DNA of 64,000 nucleotides from Pleodorina starrii (lineage: Eukaryota; Chlorophyta; Chlorophyceae; Chlamydomonadales; Volvocaceae), in contig BRXU01000002.1 of assembly GCA_030267565.1 (NCBI GenBank), positions 1,302,001 to 1,366,000 on the forward strand. Reading direction: 5' to 3'. Below the pieces are notes generated by a model that saw only the letters and a list, made by a program, of their open reading frames with translations, did not search any database and was not told the origin of the DNA. The number at the start of each line of letters is the position of its first letter. Within the stretch, counting starts at the first letter, position 1. A program made the translations under genes and the position numbers. Below are positions 59,860 through 64,000 of this stretch, in pieces.

Positions 59860-61319
59860 GGCTGCTGCCGATGGTCGAAAGAGGCGGCGAAAACACCAGC
59901 GTGGGGCCGACGGCCCCCGCCGCGGTTGAAGTTTGGTTAAAGCTCTATTTACTAGAAGGGTAATGAAAATCACAGAGCCCTGGAATTGCTGCGAAGCAAA
60001 TGATTAGATACGTGGGGCTTTATCCACGGTCAATACTGTGCAAAACGTAAATGTGTCCTCGTAAGCTTGAGCTGCAAACATGCTAGAATAAAGTTACGTA
60101 GCTGGGGTCGCCGCGCTGCTGTTGACCGCAGTACTGCACAGCATGTACGAAAAACCCAAGAATGCCGATGTGGTGGTTCTGCGTTCTGGCAATACCGTAC
60201 TTCCTCTTGTTGTCTTTGCGTTCCTGAAACCGTTGTGAGGCGCAACTGGTGGCTTGCTTTACCAAAAAGAGAAGCACTCTTGTCTGGTAGGGCTTGGCTT
60301 ATATAAGCCTATGCTCTACGTAGACCGGGACAAAGCGCCACCTTCCAATGCCGATCATGTCATCTGCGCTTTGGCATGCTTACTGCTTACACAAGTGCAA
60401 GAGAAATGCACACAGCGCACCACGTATCACTTTGCCGCTTGGGGATACGAAGGATACCTAAAACTCTGCCACGGCAGCCCACTGTAACACTTGAACCGGT
60501 TTGTAACACTTCTTACGACACGGCGATCCCAAATATGCCACTACTACACGGCGACTCTAGACAGGCCACTAAACGGTGACCAAACGTAAGACCTGCGCTA
60601 CTTTGCTATCCACGACAGTTCGCGGCGGCGCCACACGCCCACACCCCCGCCGAGGTTTCCCTGCCCAGCACATGCACACGGAGAATCAAAACAGCACTGC
60701 CGCACGGCGCACGCTTTCTAACGCACAAATGCCCGTAACTCATCGTCGAATTGTAAAGCTCCAACCGCGTTCCATTCGTGTCTTCTCTTCGTCGGCAAAG
60801 CACGCGTATGCATGGAAGCCGCTGCCGTGAGCTTCCCCACATCTCATCGGTCGGGAATCGCGTCACATGTCACAATTTTCAGCACCAAAAACAACACGGC
60901 ATGAATGCATGGATCACCTAGCCGTTACTTTCCAACGAACAGAACAACAGGACAGCCCTAACTTGGCGTCAAATGTACAGCCTAACCTCGGGCGGACGTG
61001 TTCATGCGACCCAGCGAAACATGAACCTATATCAAGACCGCATCCCTATCCCCGGATCCGCAGTCAACGTACGCACTTACTTCCTGGGGGTCCACGCCTT
61101 GGCCTGCAGACTACCTAGATGTAATCGCCACATCACCGTCTCGGCGGATGGGACAGCTTGGCGCAACGGCCGGGTCAAGTCCCGCACACGCTCGAGCTGT
61201 ACTCATACGTGTATGGCACGCAGGCACGCGCAGACAAGTGCCCCATGTTGCCACGGCAGCGTCGTAGCGTGCCCGCGCAGCTCGGCGTTGCTCCGCGCGC
61301 ATTCCCAAACCCGAGTCCC
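59860..61319. other. Intergenic region upstream of SF3A3
   Basis: 1.46 kb between the SF3A3 start and the stop of the Mpv17-family gene, both on the minus strand. It should hold the SF3A3 promoter and 5' UTR and the upstream gene's 3' UTR. Base composition is near balanced (AT-rich around 59940-60300), in contrast to the dynein region. TGTAA occurs on the plus strand at 60484, 60502 and 60757, but I see no plus-strand gene that would use it. No RNA gene or repeat recognised. Confidence 0.5.
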
Positions 61320-63552
61320 TCACGCGTCTTTGCTGCTTGTATCGCATTGCAGGACACGCCCATACGTAACATCCGGCTGCATACCGCGCTTGTAGCCCTT
61401 GAGCGGTTGCTCCCGCCCAGGGCCGCATCTGCTTCCGGAGATGTCCGTTGCCTGCGCCATCAGCCCCGGAGTGAACGCGGCGTGCACGTGTCGCGGCCAG
61501 CCCGCCTGGCCCCCCGCGCCGCCCGGAGCGGGGCTGCGGCCCCAGCTGTCGTCGGGGCCGGCGCCCCCATCTGCCGCCGGGCCGGGGCCGCGGCTGCCGC
61601 TCGCTGCGGCCTCCGGGGACGGCTTGGGTGGCGTCTTGGAGTTCAGGATGGTAGACAGGATGACGGTCCAGACGACGCCGACCGCGTTGCAGTAGAGGAT
61701 GCGCTGTGCGGGTGGCACGAAGGCGAAGTTGATGACGTGGGCAAGCGGCCACAGCACGTAATTTGCCTTCAGCGTTGGGAACATCTTGCCGCGCATGTAT
61801 GCCACAGCGTCGTTCGGGTGACCCTCCCAGCAGCGCATGACCACGAAGAAGAGAGCCGTGGCCAGCGGGCACATCAGCAGCTGGTCCATGGTCATCTTCG
61901 TGAGCACAGCCGGCGCGCTCGTCATGGCCTCGGGCATGATGCGCTGCAGTCAAAGGATGTCATCGGGAGGGAGATGCGACGAAGAGACGGCCGGGCGGGG
62001 CGAAGGGCGGGAGGGTCCATGCGGCATGCGTTAAGCGTGACGCCAACGACAAGCTACTGCGCAAAATGATTCCCCGAGGAAAACCACCATAGAAAGCAGG
62101 CCGTACACCTCTCAGAAGCATGCAAGACGGCAGGCAAGCATCTTGTCATGAACCCGGGGACGCGCATCGTCAACGCTTCCTCACCGTGTCGAGGAGTTGG
62201 AACCACGCGTGGCCGACGGGGGTACCGACGAGCGCCCCGTAGATCACGAGGCGGGAGGTCCGCATGACGTCGAAGACAAACGGTGGGGCCGGCTCGCCGC
62301 TCAGCTGCGCCGCCTGCACCTCGGTCTGGTGGCTGAGCTTCTGGGCGACGAAGTCCCCAAGAATGGTGCCAACGACGCCTGAAACAAGAAGACTGGTAAG
62401 ACAAAAACACTGGCCAGATAATGTGCATACCGCGCAACGCCTTTAACAACCCCACCCGTGGCGATCTTGGTCAGCAGTGGGTAGCTATCCAGCGATGAGC
62501 AGTAAAATGACCAGAACGAAAGGAGGGGCTGGCGTGCGAAATATGCCAGTAGCAGCGGAACCCTACAAAGGCAAACCGACGGACAAATGAGCCATACCGG
62601 TAGAGTATGCTTTCGGAAATTTGCAACTCAAGTCATAGTGATTTGTCAGCGGTAAATAAGGCAAGCTGCTGCCATGAAGGCACGCCTTACCCGTAAGCGG
62701 CAGCGTTGCGGACGACGGCGCGCAGCAGCGCGCGCGGCCGTGTCAGAAGCTGAGCCATGTGCCGGGCAGCGTGCGTTGTGGACCTCAAGAAACCTTGCGG
62801 CTGCATAGATAATTAAGTTTATTAGGCTTATCAGTTCGGTCAGGTTTGGCGAGCAAAACGGCCCACGTCTGAGTCATCGCCGTCCGCACCTGTGGAGCTG
62901 CCGCAGCAGCCGCGCTTGAGCCCGCGCCGAACAGAACCTCCTGTGTGGCAGTTTCTGCTGGACCCGCTCCAGCAAACAGATCCTCCTGGGAAAACCAAGC
63001 GTCGCGTCAGAGCGTCAGCCGGCTGAGACATTCTCCAATGAAGACTTCTTTACCGTGAGCGGGTGGCGCACAAGCCTCGGCCTTGCAACAGGAGCCTCTT
63101 CGGCGCCCTCGCTAGACTGCTTAAAGTTCGTGGTGACAAGCCGGGTGCGAGGACGCCTGCGGAAATTTGCAAATCGATGGCCGGACAGACGCAACTGAAA
63201 TGACGCAGAATGCACAAATTCCTTCTGCATATTCTGGTGAAAATGCTTCCAGACTTTGAAGATCATCACATCAGCTGAAAGACGGCCCTGTGGCAGACTA
63301 CTTCGCAGATGCCCCATGCTCGCACCTGGGTGAGCGAGGTCCCGGCGCCAGTAGAACGGGCCGGCACACCGGTCGCGAGGGCGCTGCAGCTGGCCTAACA
63401 GGTCCACTCAGCAACGCGTTGTTCCGAGAGGCCGCGGAGAAGGAAGAGCGCCGGACTCCCTGAACGTAAAAATAGGTGGTTGGCTCCTCCGAGCCAGCAC
63501 AGCCTCCCGCCCTGATGCCGCCTTTGCCTACCACTGCTGATGTTGCGGGCAT
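61320..63552 (-). CDS. Mpv17/PMP22-family membrane protein with long targeting-like N-terminus, 486 residues
   Basis: Small four-helix membrane protein family of mitochondria, peroxisomes and plastids, thought to form channels or aid organelle metabolism; the substrate is unknown. Exons in coding order: 63326-63552, 63054-63156, 62890-62985, 62691-62800, 62456-62562, 62185-62378, 61320-61943. All phases agree (1,461 bp). An in-frame TAG lies 12 bases upstream of the start. Residues 1-142 are Arg/Ser/Ala-rich with few acids (VRRSSFSAASRNNALLSG), typical of a chloroplast or mitochondrial transit peptide. The core (about 155-382) carries PLLTKIATGVVGTILGDFVA, VGTPVGHAWFQLLDT, MDQLLMCPLATALFFVVM and the family signature NYVLWPLAHVINFAFVPP with R then WTVILS. 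A Pro/Gly/Ala-rich tail of about 100 residues follows, unusual for the family. An internal Met at 62758 could begin a shorter form without the transit peptide. Confidence 0.92.
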
Positions 63553-63915
63553 CGCTGCAGCCTAGGTGGTGACGACTGGCGCCGTAATGGTGGTGGGCAA
63601 AAAGCCGGTCCGAAGTGCGCAGAAAGTGAGTTTGCACCGGTCAGACAGCCGGTAAACATGTAGGTAAACGTGTATGAGGGTGTCTAGCGTCTGTTAGCGT
63701 GGTGAAAAGAAAACTCGGCGGAATGGGGCTTTATCTCCGACAGAGGGCCAGTTCGCACGGCGCCGTACCTCGGCCAGCTGGCTTTCAGCAAGCCAAAACA
63801 AATTACGCGTTGCTACGCTGTACGTTCTTTCCATCACCACACACAAGAGACGATCGCCACCGTTAATCCGCGATTCTTCTCCTAAACCGTTTCAGCCTAC
63901 CCCATGCCGTCATCG
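63553..63915. promoter_or_regulatory. Short intergenic region upstream of the Mpv17-family gene
   Basis: 363 bp between the start of the Mpv17-family gene and the stop of the next minus-strand gene. It must hold a 3' UTR as well as the promoter of the Mpv17-family gene. No recognisable motif. Confidence 0.45.
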
Positions 63916-64000
63916 TCACAGCCCCGGGAGGCGCTTTACGGCATCACACGCAACAATGTGTTTCTTAATCTCTGGCATGGTCTTCACGGTCTTGGCGCAG
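63916..64000 (-). CDS. C-terminal end of a further minus-strand gene (partial)
   Basis: From the right edge one minus-strand frame reads CAKTVKTMPEIKKHIVACDA, then VKRLPGL and TGA at 63916-63918. The other frames break sooner. The spacing (363 bp to the next start) and the head-to-tail order with the Mpv17-family gene fit a real gene end. The pattern of a helix ending in MPEIKKHI is weakly reminiscent of glutathione S-transferase C-termini, but 27 residues are too few to assign a family. An intron boundary could also lie inside this segment. Confidence 0.45.
   Translation of the reverse strand, partial: CAKTVKTMPEIKKHIVACDAVKRLPGL

Noticed and set aside
59860..61319. Possible plus-strand gene, suggested by TGTAA motifs near 60484-60757
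   Set aside because: No open frame there has coding character or plausible splicing, and TGTAA occurs often by chance in this less GC-rich stretch.

Overview
The window is nuclear DNA of a flagellated, GC-rich, intron-dense green alga, most likely volvocine (Chlamydomonas/Volvox relatives). The grounds are very high GC with GCC/GCG-biased codons, short GT-AG introns every 100-200 coding bases, Ala/Gly/Pro/Ser-rich inserts in otherwise conserved proteins, an axonemal-type dynein heavy chain, and three copies of TTTTAGGG, the Chlamydomonas-type telomere unit, inside an intron. The species cannot be fixed from sequence alone.

Layout. (1) 1-6459, minus strand: the 5' part (seven exons) of an unrecognised, low-complexity protein whose 3' end lies outside the window. 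(2) 6460-6998: a 539-bp divergent intergenic region. (3) 6999-53747, plus strand: one dynein heavy chain gene, resolved here into 67 exons joined in a single frame (18,759 coding bases, 6,252 residues). Tail, linker, AAA1-AAA6, stalk with microtubule-binding domain and C-terminal domain are all present. It is far longer than ordinary heavy chains (roughly 4,000-5,000 residues) because of low-complexity inserts, and its introns hold almost every simple repeat in the window. (4) 55452-59859, minus strand: a complete 11-exon gene for splicing factor SF3A3 (SF3a60/Prp9), 551 residues. (5) 61320-63552, minus strand: a complete 7-exon Mpv17/PMP22-family membrane protein, 486 residues, with a long targeting-like N-terminus. 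(6) 63916 to the right edge, minus strand: the last coding bases of a further gene. The dynein and SF3A3 genes converge. SF3A3, the Mpv17-family gene and the last gene lie head-to-tail.

The genes do not form a pathway. The dynein motor is a ciliary protein, SF3A3 is a core U2 snRNP component, and the Mpv17-family protein belongs in an organelle membrane.

The most unusual signal is in the introns. Three unrelated 20-45-nt motifs recur in many dynein introns (one also in the neighbouring gene) and obey an orientation rule: one strand faces the donor, and the reverse complement faces the acceptor. Two introns carry both copies as an inverted pair. This looks like introns built from mobile units with inverted ends (introner-like elements). 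Other points are four probable GC-AG introns in the dynein gene, introns at the identical codon position and phase in the AAA1 and AAA3 P-loops, and kilobase-scale hexanucleotide arrays in introns.
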